A stretch of DNA of 64,000 nucleotides from Dehalococcoidia bacterium (GTDB lineage: Bacteria > Chloroflexota > Dehalococcoidia > GIF9 > UBA5629), in contig JBAZEK010000001.1 of NCBI GenBank assembly GCA_041653995.1, forward strand, positions 1,054,001 through 1,118,000, written 5' to 3'. Each line of letters begins with the position of its first letter. Positions within the stretch are counted from its first letter, which is position 1. Below the pieces are notes generated by a model. It saw only the letters and a list, made by a program, of their open reading frames with translations, had not been told where the DNA came from and searched no databases. Of this stretch, positions 8,670 through 17,046 are shown one piece after another. The position numbers were made by a program, and so were the translations under genes.

Positions 8670-9010
8670 ACAAAAATAGAACGTCTTTAAAGCTGGGAAA
8701 CAAGAAAGTAGGCTACTTTGAAGGTGATAAATTCATCAAACCCGTAATCGGCTCAAAGCATCTGCTGAAATTTCCTTACCAAGCTTGGGCAATTGATGCC
8801 AAAGTATTTGACGATGAAATTAAACCTAACGCCAATTATTTTATTGTAAGAGATAGGGAGTCGGGGCTTGAATATAGTTGTACGGTAAAGGACTTCGACA
8901 ATTTAAAGCGAACCATTAACAGAGGGTATGGTAAGCAGTACAGTCTATCTCTAAAACATTGGAAAATAGCAGCTATGGAAGACGCTGAAGCTTCCAGTAA
9001 CGCAACATAG
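8663..9010 (+). CDS. element protein of unknown function
   Basis: A 115-residue protein with a TTG start behind GGGGAGGT, overlapping the XRE stop. It is rich in Lys, Asp and aromatic residues, with no signal peptide or membrane span. The order of predicted strands (KVGYFEGDKFIKPVIGSKHLL, then 'WAIDAKVFDD', then 'YFIVRDRESGLEYSCTVKDF') suggests a small mostly-beta fold. Its position directly ahead of Rep is compatible with a replication accessory role, but I recognise no family. Confidence 0.6.
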   Translation: MLNKNRTSLKLGNKKVGYFEGDKFIKPVIGSKHLLKFPYQAWAIDAKVFDDEIKPNANYFIVRDRESGLEYSCTVKDFDNLKRTINRGYGKQYSLSLKHWKIAAMEDAEASSNAT

Positions 9011-9054
9011 AGTAGTGCAGCACCCGTTTTAGTAGTTGGAGGTGCTGTGTAAAA

Positions 9055-9144
9055 ATGGTATTAGACAGAAGGAAAAGGCTGATGGAGGAGGGTATGACTC
9101 GCCATGATATTTCAGGAGCCTACTTATTTAATCAATTCAAGTGA
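9055..9144 (+). CDS. possible 29-residue basic peptide
   Basis: A short ORF (MVLDRRKRLMEEGMTRHDIS...) with GGAGGT 11 nt upstream, between the unknown gene and Rep. It is basic and helical in character. The spacing is on the long side and nothing else supports it, so it may be non-coding leader of Rep. Confidence 0.3.
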   Translation: MVLDRRKRLMEEGMTRHDISGAYLFNQFK

Positions 9145-9191
9145 GTTGTAATAGATGGTCATACCTATTCGATGGTCTTAAGGAGGAAAAT

Positions 9192-9638
9192 ATGATTCAG
9201 GGCATAGAAAATTATATAAATTTAACAGATACCAAGAATGAATGGGCAAAATTTCTAAATGGCTTTGAATGGCATTGGTTCTTTACTCTCACATTTGATA
9301 AAAAGGTAAGTGATGACTTGGCATACAAGCAATTCTTTAGGTGGAAGAATTGGATAAAGAGTTCAGTAGGACACAGAATTTTCTATCTAATTATTCCTGA
9401 GCGTCCCAAGTATAAGGGAGATAATACTCATATTCATGGATTTCTTAATGGTGTTGAAAATGAGAAACCCTACATATGGAGAAGGAAATGGGAGGCAATG
9501 GCAGGCTTTTCTCGGATTCAACCCTATGATAGTTCAAGGGGTGCAAGCTATTATCTAGCGGATAAAATTGTATTTAAAGAAGAGGATATTTATCATAGCA
9601 AAGACCTAAATATGATAAAGATAAATACACTCAATTAA
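9192..9638 (+). CDS. HUH-type rolling-circle replication initiator (Rep)
   Basis: A 148-residue protein from the ATG at 9192, which has AGGAGG five nt upstream. The three Rep motifs are in order: motif 1 FFTLTF (about 30-35), motif 2 HIHGFL with the His-X-His metal site (80-82), and motif 3 GASYYLADK (about 118-125) with the candidate nucleophile Tyr120 or Tyr121 and Lys125. Such proteins nick one strand at an origin, stay covalently attached through Tyr and start rolling-circle replication or single-strand mobilisation. It is small, with no helicase domain, like Reps of small plasmids and ssDNA phages. It implies the excised circle can replicate. Confidence 0.82.
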   Translation: MIQGIENYINLTDTKNEWAKFLNGFEWHWFFTLTFDKKVSDDLAYKQFFRWKNWIKSSVGHRIFYLIIPERPKYKGDNTHIHGFLNGVENEKPYIWRRKWEAMAGFSRIQPYDSSRGASYYLADKIVFKEEDIYHSKDLNMIKINTLN

Positions 9639-9843
9639 ATCCATTATATATATCAATATGATTATTACTACAAACATCAATATTTATTTCTTTTACTTTT
9701 ACTTTTCCTTATGCCCCTTTTTTATTTTTGCCCCAAATATGAATTAAATATAAATATCTACAATTAATTGCATAAAATTGGGGCATAGGGAAAAAATCAC
9801 ATATAAAATTCAAATAGAAAGTCAGGAGGAATCAGTAAGTAAA
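9639..9843. other. AT-rich origin-like region between Rep and the Cas4-like gene
   Basis: Gene-free. It holds an 8-bp inverted repeat TGCCCCAA (9729-9736) / TTGGGGCA (9778-9785) enclosing AT-rich DNA, and a 19-bp sequence (9745-9763, TAAATATAAATATCTACAA) repeated exactly at 10810-10828. Position next to Rep and the hairpin potential fit a rolling-circle origin. A pyrimidine tract lies at about 9688-9722. No nick-site consensus can be assigned. Confidence 0.4.
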
Positions 9844-10470
9844 ATGAGTACAATAATTTCAAAACCTACGACAATTCAAATTAGCATGCTTGGGACACAT
9901 GCCTTTTGTGAATATAGGATATATCTTGAGCTTGTTATGGGTTTTAAAGCACGAGGTACACCAGAAATGCTTGAAGGCACAAAAGCACACTCAAGGATAA
10001 ATACGATGGCTTTCTTAACGAGAGATTCAAATATTAGCATTGAGGATGCGTTGCTCCAAGCAGAGTCAGACGGAAGAGAAATAACAAAAAGGAACGTACG
10101 GGTAACAGGTAAGATACTACGTGGGAATATCGATGAAATTCACATTGGGCCAAAAGAAATTACGATTATAGATGATAAAAAATGGGCAGAGCATTATCCA
10201 TCATATAAAAATCAAGTCTTTGGCTATTGCCTTGCGTTTAAAGAACAATACAACCCAAAGCAGCCGATATACGGTGCCATAAAGAATTATCAGTCTGGAA
10301 AGGAAGTCTGGAAAAAACAATTTTCAGTTTTGGAAGAGGAATATATAAACGGCATTGTTCAAAGAATACTGGGGATAATTCGTGAGGATATCACTCCAAA
10401 ACCCATTGGTGTTAGAGAAGTATGCTGGCAATGTGGATTTAAAAATTACTGCAATGTAAGGACACGATAG
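9844..10470 (+). CDS. Cas4-like PD-(D/E)XK nuclease with [4Fe-4S] cysteines
   Basis: A 208-residue protein counted from the ATG at 9844 (AGGAGG about 13 nt upstream). Cas4/RecB-nuclease features: Cys22 (FCEYR), Gly-x3-His49, Asp97 in GNID, the D110-x-K112 pair in 'ITIIDDKKW', the QxxxY motif (Q124...Y128), and the C-terminal C194-x2-C197-x5-C203. The four cysteines match the Fe-S cluster of Cas4. Cas4 enzymes are ssDNA exonucleases/endonucleases. No CRISPR array or other cas gene is in the window, so this is a stand-alone mobile-element Cas4, probably used in element replication or recombination. Confidence 0.85.
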   Translation: MSTIISKPTTIQISMLGTHAFCEYRIYLELVMGFKARGTPEMLEGTKAHSRINTMAFLTRDSNISIEDALLQAESDGREITKRNVRVTGKILRGNIDEIHIGPKEITIIDDKKWAEHYPSYKNQVFGYCLAFKEQYNPKQPIYGAIKNYQSGKEVWKKQFSVLEEEYINGIVQRILGIIREDITPKPIGVREVCWQCGFKNYCNVRTR

Positions 10471-10507
10471 CAAAATGGTGGAAAAAGGAAAAAGAAGAAA
10501 CTAACTA

Positions 10508-10771
10508 CTATACTGCCTTGAAACCCACAATAAAGTAATTTGATTTATCAAATATAAGTCTTATCTTGTGTTCTGAATTATCCTTGCCGGCCAGGGCAAT
10601 TAAGAATGATAGCTTCTTTGGATTAGTAACTGTCTTAGAAATTGGACGATGGACAATAAAACCCTCAAGTTCAATCTTCACATATCTACAGCCAGTCTTC
10701 GGATATGGCAAATCCTTCTCTTCCACAATATCTATATATTTGCATATGGCTGAATTTGTCCTTCTTGGCAT
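10508..10771 (-). CDS. small element protein of unknown function
   Basis: An 87-residue soluble protein, the only leftward gene in the interior of the element, starting after a purine-rich stretch (AAGGAAATAA) that serves as a weak ribosome-binding site. Alternating strand-like segments ('GCRYVKIELEGFIVHRPIS', 'KIRLIFDKSNYFIVGFKAV') suggest a small beta-barrel. It has no recognisable motif. Base composition matches its element neighbours. Confidence 0.5.
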   Translation of the reverse strand: MPRRTNSAICKYIDIVEEKDLPYPKTGCRYVKIELEGFIVHRPISKTVTNPKKLSFLIALAGKDNSEHKIRLIFDKSNYFIVGFKAV

Positions 10772-10861
10772 ATTTATTTCCTTTCTTCCCTTTTCCGCTA
10801 AATTTAAACTAAATATAAATATCTACAAATTATTATATTAAATCCACAACCAAATTTGAAT

Positions 10862-11038
10862 ATGAATGCCACAGATAAATGGCGGAAAAGAAAAAGAGTC
10901 TTAGAGATATTATTATTTTGTATTATTTTCTTTAATAGTCAGATAGCAAGTGTGGCTAAGGGCAATTTTACCTTTAAAAATATTGAATCTGGTTGTCATT
11001 TGTCTAGTGCTTTAAAAATAGAAAACCTTCACGTGTGA
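10862..11038 (+). CDS. doubtful short secreted-type ORF
   Basis: 58 codons from the ATG at 10862: a basic start (DKWRKRKR), a hydrophobic stretch (about 14-26) and a short tail, so it could be a truncated signal-peptide protein. No ribosome-binding site is visible. Its first 30 bases resemble the repeated non-coding AATGGCGG-AAAGAAA segment found again at 14106 and 16054, so it may be leftover flank rather than a gene. Confidence 0.2.
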   Translation: MNATDKWRKRKRVLEILLFCIIFFNSQIASVAKGNFTFKNIESGCHLSSALKIENLHV

Positions 11039-11137
11039 GAAATGCCAGTAGCACGTGTATTAGAAGCGGCATTTTAAATAAAATCTTAGCCCAAAGTCAT
11101 AGCAAATATAGATTGTTGCATGCGTCCTTTTAATACG

Positions 11138-11220
11138 ATAGAATACGGTCAATGTAGTGAGGCTGGGGAGATGAAATATTTACTTGCTTGTTTCATAGCA
11201 CTATTCGTTATATCAGCCTG
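11138..11220 (+). repeat. 83-bp exact duplication (leader and signal peptide), copy 1
   Basis: Identical over 83 bp to 17047-17129. It covers about 33 bp of 5' leader, the GAGG ribosome-binding site and the first 50 bp of coding sequence (the lipoprotein signal peptide). Confidence 0.95.
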
Positions 11221-13114
11221 TGCATCTCAAGTCCATGTTGGTGACCAAGCTCCAAACTTCACACTGACAGATATAAATGGTAAACGTATTAGTCTGCAAG
11301 ATTTTCGTGGCAAGCAGGTTGTTCTTTATCTTTGGTTTTTATATTGTCCTGAATGTACAGAAGACCTTGCTGAGATTCAAGAGTTGAATAATAATAGTGA
11401 CGAAAGAGTCATTAAGTTCCTAACCATTAACCCAGAAAATTCATCAAAAGACGTTGCGGATTTTTTCACTAAAAATGGATATAGTTTCCCAGTTTTGTTT
11501 GATTTAGATGGAAGTATTTACAAGCAATATAATTTACGACCTCGGTCTGCACCCTACACAATAATTATTGCTCCTGATGGAAAGATTAACAATATTACAG
11601 TGGGGAATCTTCATTATCAAGGTGGTTTAAAACGGTTAATTGGAGATAACGTAACATCCTTCAGTCCAAGTGCACAAACTCAAAAGACTCCAATAATTAT
11701 CGTACCCAGTTTACAATCTCATGGTGTCGATGAACTTGCTTATGTATCTAGCGAAACGAACACGAACTCTATATATGTCGTGAATGCAAACGGGGAATAT
11801 ATTGCTAACTCATCTGGAAAAATGGATGCATTATACCATGTTAGTTGGTCGCCAAACGGAGATAAGATTATTTTTGAAGTGGTTAAAGATATCAATATAG
11901 ACCAGAGAAATATGACCCTTATTTCTTCGTCTGATATTTATTCTCTTGATATTAAAGACCATGAAGAGCGTAGACTTACTTCAAATTATCCGTATAGCAA
12001 TTGTTCTCCCACATGGATTGAAGACGATAAAATCGTATTTTATTCAACAAGGGGAAGTTCGTATGGCAGTTTTTTACAAAATATATACATCATGAACGCA
12101 GACGGAAGTAATCAGATAAATTTAACTAATTGTGCAGAGAATGTACCTATGGTATTAGAACCAATATTATCGCCTGACCACTTGTCTGCAGCATATATTA
12201 CGGGTAAGTTATTCGATGAAGATATATATGTGATAAACCTAGTGAATGGAAATAAATTTGAAATAGGCCATAATCCAACATTTGCACCCTGGACTTGGTG
12301 GTCTCCAAACAGTAAACAGATAGCGTATATATCTGCCTCTCTAAACGGGGGGCCTGAATCATTTTATCTCTACGATGTCGAAAAACAGAAACCGATAAAA
12401 TACTATGATAGCCCTCAATCTTATTCTATTATGGAAATAGCATGGTCGCCAGACAGTAACAAAGTCGCTATTTTTGAAAAACCGCAGAGCTTGTATGTTT
12501 TAGATTGTCTGAGTTCCAAGTTTACAAAACTTGATGGGATATGTGACTGGGTAGTAGAGATGAAATGGATACCTAATAACCAACAAATAGCCATTATTGG
12601 TGACAGGTTTACAAACAGAAACTTGTATGTAATTGATATTGGTGAGCAGAGTAAGCATAAAATCAATCCAGAGGGAACGGCAGTCGAGTCGTATCGATGG
12701 TCAACTGATAATACAAGAATCATTTATTGCTTAGATGATGGATATCTTTACACAACTTTCCTACCCAACTTAAATACCATAAAACTAATGCAACTTAATA
12801 AAAATACGATAAAAGGGTTAGCTTTGTCACCAGACGGTTTATTAATCGCTGTTGCTCTGAGTGACGATACTCTAACTGTAATTTCATTAAACAATAACAA
12901 GGTGTGCTTGTTAACTAATGATTATTACAATATTGGAGCAATTTCTTGGTCGCAAAACAGTAACATACTTGCATTTGAATACGGAACTTTATGGGATAGT
13001 CCGTTTGTATGCAGTAACATTCAAATCATCAATTTCGAAAACGAGGAACAGTTCATTAAATTAGATAAACCAATCTCAGGACGCTCTCCAATTTGGGCGA
13101 GAAAGGAAAAATAA
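11171..13114 (+). CDS. lipoprotein: redoxin (TlpA/AhpC-type) domain fused to TolB-like beta-propeller
   Basis: 647 residues from the ATG at 11171; an earlier ATG at 11120 is ignored because the signal peptide starts here. The lipoprotein signal is MKYLLACFIALFVISAC, with Cys17 as the lipidation site. A thioredoxin-fold peroxiredoxin/TlpA domain (about 22-160) has the active-site CPEC (Cys59, Cys62) after 'VVLYLWF'. A repeat domain (about 180-645) then shows WD40/TolB-type blades ('VSWSPNGDKIIFE', 'IAWSPDSNKVAIF', 'ISWSQNSNILAFE'). It should sit outside the cytoplasmic membrane as a thiol-disulfide protein with a binding propeller. Leader DNA is identical to that of the gene at 17080. Confidence 0.88.
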   Translation: MKYLLACFIALFVISACASQVHVGDQAPNFTLTDINGKRISLQDFRGKQVVLYLWFLYCPECTEDLAEIQELNNNSDERVIKFLTINPENSSKDVADFFTKNGYSFPVLFDLDGSIYKQYNLRPRSAPYTIIIAPDGKINNITVGNLHYQGGLKRLIGDNVTSFSPSAQTQKTPIIIVPSLQSHGVDELAYVSSETNTNSIYVVNANGEYIANSSGKMDALYHVSWSPNGDKIIFEVVKDINIDQRNMTLISSSDIYSLDIKDHEERRLTSNYPYSNCSPTWIEDDKIVFYSTRGSSYGSFLQNIYIMNADGSNQINLTNCAENVPMVLEPILSPDHLSAAYITGKLFDEDIYVINLVNGNKFEIGHNPTFAPWTWWSPNSKQIAYISASLNGGPESFYLYDVEKQKPIKYYDSPQSYSIMEIAWSPDSNKVAIFEKPQSLYVLDCLSSKFTKLDGICDWVVEMKWIPNNQQIAIIGDRFTNRNLYVIDIGEQSKHKINPEGTAVESYRWSTDNTRIIYCLDDGYLYTTFLPNLNTIKLMQLNKNTIKGLALSPDGLLIAVALSDDTLTVISLNNNKVCLLTNDYYNIGAISWSQNSNILAFEYGTLWDSPFVCSNIQIINFENEEQFIKLDKPISGRSPIWARKEK

Positions 13115-13139
13115 GAAATTTCAAAAATGGAGACTGAAT

Positions 13140-13436
13140 ATGACTGGCGAATTGGGAAATTTTGTTATCGTCATGGGATTACCCTGTTTAGGAGCGCTGT
13201 TAATAGCTTTTTGTTCATTACCAACCGATAAATGGACAATAAAACACACTTTTATGTTGGTGGGAACTTCACTAATTTTTATTAGCTTTATTTTGCAAGC
13301 ATATCAGATTATTGATAAATACCCTGATAAAAATGAATATATATTTGGATGGTGGATTGTCGGTTTAGCTACCGTTATCATGGCTATAATAGGGCAAATT
13401 ATTAGAATCAGATACGGTAAAAGTTGGTTCCAATAG
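13140..13436 (+). CDS. three-span membrane protein of the element
   Basis: A 98-residue protein with hydrophobic segments at about 6-26, 36-55 and 69-89, and a short basic C terminus (RIRYGKSWFQ). It starts 25 nt after the redoxin-propeller lipoprotein with GGAG upstream, so it is probably cotranscribed. It could be a membrane partner passing electrons to the lipoprotein, but it has no conserved cysteine pair, so that is speculation. Family not recognised. Confidence 0.6.
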   Translation: MTGELGNFVIVMGLPCLGALLIAFCSLPTDKWTIKHTFMLVGTSLIFISFILQAYQIIDKYPDKNEYIFGWWIVGLATVIMAIIGQIIRIRYGKSWFQ

Positions 13437-13532
13437 GATAATAAAATAGTGGGAAAGGAAAGAGAAGGAAATTTAATTAGCTATCTATATTTAAGATAAG
13501 AGTGACTTATAGAACTTCATTGAGGTTGGGAG

Positions 13533-14063
13533 ATGCAACAACAGTATCAATGCCCTAATTGTAGGTATCCAGTTGCTTATGGGAATAATTTCTGTGGACA
13601 TTGTAGACAACAACTAATCTGGCAACAATTAATGCCACCTTCACCACCAGTACACCATCAGCAAACACCACAAGGCATTATTGGGAAATCACACGAGCAA
13701 AACACTTCTGGACAAGGTGGTCAATCAATAATACCCGATGAAAAGCGTATTAAACTTCCAAAACTCAATATTCGTTTCGACTTTGAGTTGTTTCAAGCAA
13801 TTGAGGACAATGACCGTAAACTGGCTGAACAGCTCAAAGCAAAATATGGGGATGATGTTTATAATTCCAATTTTTATAACCTGCTTAGTATCGAAGACGC
13901 TAACTCAGTAGACTCACTTCATCTTAAACTAGTATCAGTTGAAAAAATGAATTTCAATGATATTTTATGCGAAAGTATCAAAATAGAGACTGAAAAAGTA
14001 CGCAAAAGGATAGAGGAGCTTGAGAATATAAAAAATTTACGCAACGGGATTGAGGAAGTGTAA
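13533..14063 (+). CDS. zinc-ribbon protein with coiled-coil tail (element copy)
   Basis: A 176-residue protein. An N-terminal zinc ribbon (CPNC at 8-11 and CGHC near 27-30, starting MQQQYQCPNCRYPVAYGNNFC) is followed by a Pro/Gln/His-rich linker (about 38-75) and a charged alpha-helical region ending in a coiled coil (about 140-176). The ribbon is nearly the same as those starting the host proteins at 34492 (minus) and 34719, so the element and host share this module. It has no membrane span and may be a cytoplasmic adaptor for the next gene. Confidence 0.72.
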   Translation: MQQQYQCPNCRYPVAYGNNFCGHCRQQLIWQQLMPPSPPVHHQQTPQGIIGKSHEQNTSGQGGQSIIPDEKRIKLPKLNIRFDFELFQAIEDNDRKLAEQLKAKYGDDVYNSNFYNLLSIEDANSVDSLHLKLVSVEKMNFNDILCESIKIETEKVRKRIEELENIKNLRNGIEEV

Positions 14064-14132
14064 GGAACTGACTAAACCCCTGAAACTGGCAGCTCGAGTA
14101 AGAAAAATGGCGGGAAAGAAAATTTGATTTAT

Positions 14133-15980
14133 ATGTTATGGGATGATACGTATCGTAAAGATGCAGCGGAGTATGAAATCTATCTGCGTATGCATCATAA
14201 AGAAAAAAACGATTACGAGAAGCTTTTATCTAATCTTGAACGTGAGTGGTCAGAAAAATCAGTTAAAGAAGAAAACTACATATCGCTTAAAAAGGAATAC
14301 ACAGCGAAACTACAGGAAACAAAGAAGTACATTTCAAAGCTGAAATTCCAGATTACAGCACTCATTAAAAAATGTAATAAAGACATAGATAAAATCGATA
14401 GCCAAATTGAACAAATTAAATTGCGGCACAAAGTTGGTGAATATTCAGAGGAGAAACTCAAAGAACTATTATCACCATCTGAAACAGAAAGAAGGCAATT
14501 TGAATCCTTAATAATCGAACTGAAACGCATACATGGCTTGAAATATATACCTAAACCAACTACCGATGATGTTGTATCAGAAACAGAACCGAGTCAGCCT
14601 AGAAGGTCTCCTATCCCAACGTCATCTACTTCTATTTCAACAGCTGAAGAGCAAGCCCCCGAAATATCAGCACCAATGAGTTTTGAAGAACCGCCTCCTA
14701 TTTTGGTACCTGCTGTATTTAAAAAGTCTTCACCTGTAAGAGTAAAGAAGAGTCTGTGGATTATGGCTTCGATTACTATGTTTGTAATATTAATTCTCTG
14801 TTTTGTTATTTGGAATATAGAAGTGCATAAAAAGGTAATCCCTCAGATTGGAGACCAAGCTCCAAACTTCTCTCTCCCAGATATGAATGGTAAAACGGTT
14901 AACCTTCAGGACTTTCACGGAAAGGGTGTTGTTCTTTACCTTTGGGACACATCATGTCCTTACTGCAAAAATGACCTTAGCTGGATAAATGAATTAAATG
15001 GCTGCACCTATGACGAAGCAATAATATTTTTAACTATTAATATCTCAGATTCACGTGGAACAGCTATTAAATATTTTGAGGAAAATGGATATAGTATTCC
15101 CGTTTTAAATGATATGCGTGGGACGGTTATTAAGCAGTATGTAAAGTACACCTTAGGCCATACGTATCCAGATACTATTCTTATTGGTTCAAATGGCCAG
15201 ATTCGTAATGTAAAAGTCGGGCCCTTCCAAAGCAAGACTGAATTAAAAACATTTATAGAATCAGGTTTAACCCCCCGTTGGGATAATACTCCTCCACAAA
15301 TTTATGATATTAATCTTTCTAAGGCCTCTATTTTGAGTTGGAAAACGGATGAGGAAACACATAGTAATATACAAGGGTTTCGTAATAGTGTCGGAGGTGC
15401 TGGAGTCACTCTTGGTGAAAATTGGACAAGATATCATAGCGTAAATGAAACAGTTTGCACTAATGGCTACTATGACCAAATTCAAATCAACTCGTATGAC
15501 CGCTGCGGTAATTCTGCTTCAAAAGTTTTTACACTGCCCAACTGCATAAATTTAGGTTGTAGAGCTCCTGATTTCACAGCAACTTCAACTAATAATCAGG
15601 ATATAACGCTGTCCGCAGTACCTAGCAAAATGACTCTACTTCACTTCTGGCTACTCGGATGTGGTGCATGTGAAAAGGAACTTCCATTAATCCAAAAACT
15701 ATATTATGAGCGTCCTAGAGAAGAACTTGAGATATTGGCTGTGAATGTTAGAGGTGACATATACAGCATAAATGACTTCGTTACTGCAAATGGTTATAGA
15801 TTAATTATTTTACTAGATACAGAAGGCATAATAGATGCCGCCTATCATAATCCAAGGTTCCCCACAACCTTTTTATTGGATTGCAATAAGGTAATTATTA
15901 ACAAGCATGACGGTGCCTTTCAAAATTATGAAGAAATCGTTGATTTTGTAGGTCAGTATCCAAAACTTCCTGGTAAATAG
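14133..15980 (+). CDS. membrane-anchored protein with coiled coil and two redoxin domains
   Basis: 615 residues from the ATG at 14133. Order: a cytoplasmic coiled coil rich in Glu/Lys (about 1-140), a Pro/Ser linker (about 150-200), a membrane span (about 208-230), a redoxin domain with CPYC ('YLWDTSCPYCKND', about 272), a short beta domain with two extra cysteines (about 385-470), and a second redoxin domain with CGAC ('FWLLGCGACEKE', about 512). Both thioredoxin-fold domains keep the two-cysteine active site and lie outside. A double thiol-redox protein tethered to a cytoplasmic coiled coil is unusual. The weak ribosome-binding site (GGGAAAG) leaves the start somewhat uncertain. Confidence 0.8.
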   Translation: MLWDDTYRKDAAEYEIYLRMHHKEKNDYEKLLSNLEREWSEKSVKEENYISLKKEYTAKLQETKKYISKLKFQITALIKKCNKDIDKIDSQIEQIKLRHKVGEYSEEKLKELLSPSETERRQFESLIIELKRIHGLKYIPKPTTDDVVSETEPSQPRRSPIPTSSTSISTAEEQAPEISAPMSFEEPPPILVPAVFKKSSPVRVKKSLWIMASITMFVILILCFVIWNIEVHKKVIPQIGDQAPNFSLPDMNGKTVNLQDFHGKGVVLYLWDTSCPYCKNDLSWINELNGCTYDEAIIFLTINISDSRGTAIKYFEENGYSIPVLNDMRGTVIKQYVKYTLGHTYPDTILIGSNGQIRNVKVGPFQSKTELKTFIESGLTPRWDNTPPQIYDINLSKASILSWKTDEETHSNIQGFRNSVGGAGVTLGENWTRYHSVNETVCTNGYYDQIQINSYDRCGNSASKVFTLPNCINLGCRAPDFTATSTNNQDITLSAVPSKMTLLHFWLLGCGACEKELPLIQKLYYERPREELEILAVNVRGDIYSINDFVTANGYRLIILLDTEGIIDAAYHNPRFPTTFLLDCNKVIINKHDGAFQNYEEIVDFVGQYPKLPGK

Positions 15981-16053
15981 ATAATTTCTTGATATTAAGA
16001 AATCGAGGTGTACTGGTCTGAACCCCTGAAACTGGACAGCTTGAGTAAGAAAA

Positions 16054-16563
16054 ATGGCGGAAAAAGAAATGCAACAGGAGGAGCATCCCCTAAATATGGG
16101 GAAGCTACTTGTGAATTTCCAATCACTTGAGATAGCTCTCCGTCTATTTCTTTATAATGATGAAATTGCCTCTAGAGTTTCATCTCCTCAGGCGGTAAAC
16201 CTAAATGCTATGAATGCGGGGGATATAGTAGCTGAAAATGCGTTCACAAACTATGATAGTCTAAGTCAACTCATTGATAAATATAATAACCATCCCAACA
16301 TCATATCGACAGGTCTAACCATTGATAAGACTTTAGTGGACATACGTGATGCAATAGCTCATGGAAGAGTCGCTGGAGTCACTCCTTTGCTTGTGCCTCC
16401 TTTAAAACTAATGAAGTTTGATAAACCAAAGAACAAAAGTGTGAAAGTAACATTTAGCGTTTTATTGACAAGGGAATGGTTCATTCTAGAGATGGCTAAG
16501 GTTCAAGATGCAGTTTTTAAAGTCTTTCAAGCTATCCAAATAATACAGAGTGCTAAGACATAA
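16054..16563 (+). CDS. HEPN-like protein with R-x4-H motif
   Basis: A 169-residue all-alpha protein. Near residue 100 it has 'VDIRDAIAHGRV', matching the R-x4-H active-site pattern of HEPN nucleases, preceded by a long helix ('MGKLLVNFQSLEIALRLFLYN') as in HEPN/AbiV-like folds. Such proteins act as RNases in toxin-antitoxin and phage-defence modules, though many HEPN-like proteins are not catalytic. No partner nucleotidyltransferase or antitoxin is adjacent. The 48 bp across its start are nearly the same as 14075-14121, a non-coding stretch there, so the 5' end was assembled from a repeated segment. Confidence 0.6.
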   Translation: MAEKEMQQEEHPLNMGKLLVNFQSLEIALRLFLYNDEIASRVSSPQAVNLNAMNAGDIVAENAFTNYDSLSQLIDKYNNHPNIISTGLTIDKTLVDIRDAIAHGRVAGVTPLLVPPLKLMKFDKPKNKSVKVTFSVLLTREWFILEMAKVQDAVFKVFQAIQIIQSAKT

Positions 16564-16642
16564 GTGGTGCCCTCTGAAATCGCTCTGAGGGGCTGAAATC
16601 AGGGTGTTGCATATTGAACATGACGGATTCCACCTGTCATTA

Positions 16643-16849
16643 CTATTCCAGCTTAATTAGAGCCTTTAAAGTATTAAACAGTAAAGGTAATAACTCTACT
16701 TCCTTTCCCTTAAGCCCCTTTATTATTTCTTCGCCTAAGTTTCCGTTCAAGTGAATTATGTCGCTTTTAAGACCAACAAACGCTGGTACACCATAAACAC
16801 GTTTACGTTCAAGCCAATTATGTCGTTTTGCATATATTATTTCCAGCTT
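16643..16849 (-). pseudogene. start-less ORF remnant
   Basis: A minus-strand frame of about 69 codons, ending at TAG (16643-16645) and open back to a stop near 16852, with no usable start codon. Its helical C-terminal part includes LKSDIIHLNGNLGEEI and a Leu-rich end. Two near-identical 25-bp segments (16744-16768 and 16806-16830) lie inside, encoding related peptides in different frames. The rest of the 516-bp gap 16564-17079 shows no other gene. A weakly similar frame (VVHFNGALAEL) is at about 18735-18825. Probably a degraded element gene. Confidence 0.35.
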
Positions 16850-17046
16850 AAATTAACTACAGAAAAATGGGGCAAAAAGAGAAAAAGGGGAATTATATAT
16901 CAATTTATTGTCAATAATCTTTGAAATACTATTACTTCATCTGAGAGAGATGCCAGCAGCTAAGTGTAACGGCATTGAATTTTAAATAACTTCTCAGCCC
17001 AAAGTGGTAACGCATATAGGTCTATTGCATAAGTATTGTTCATATA

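Noticed and set aside
9844..10470. CRISPR-Cas locus suggested by Cas4
   Set aside because: No repeat-spacer array, cas1, cas2 or effector is present in the window, so the nuclease is treated as a stand-alone mobile-element gene.
10566..10841. Rightward frame opposite the 87-residue element gene
   Set aside because: No ribosome-binding site and a composition expected of a complement; the leftward frame has the better start context.
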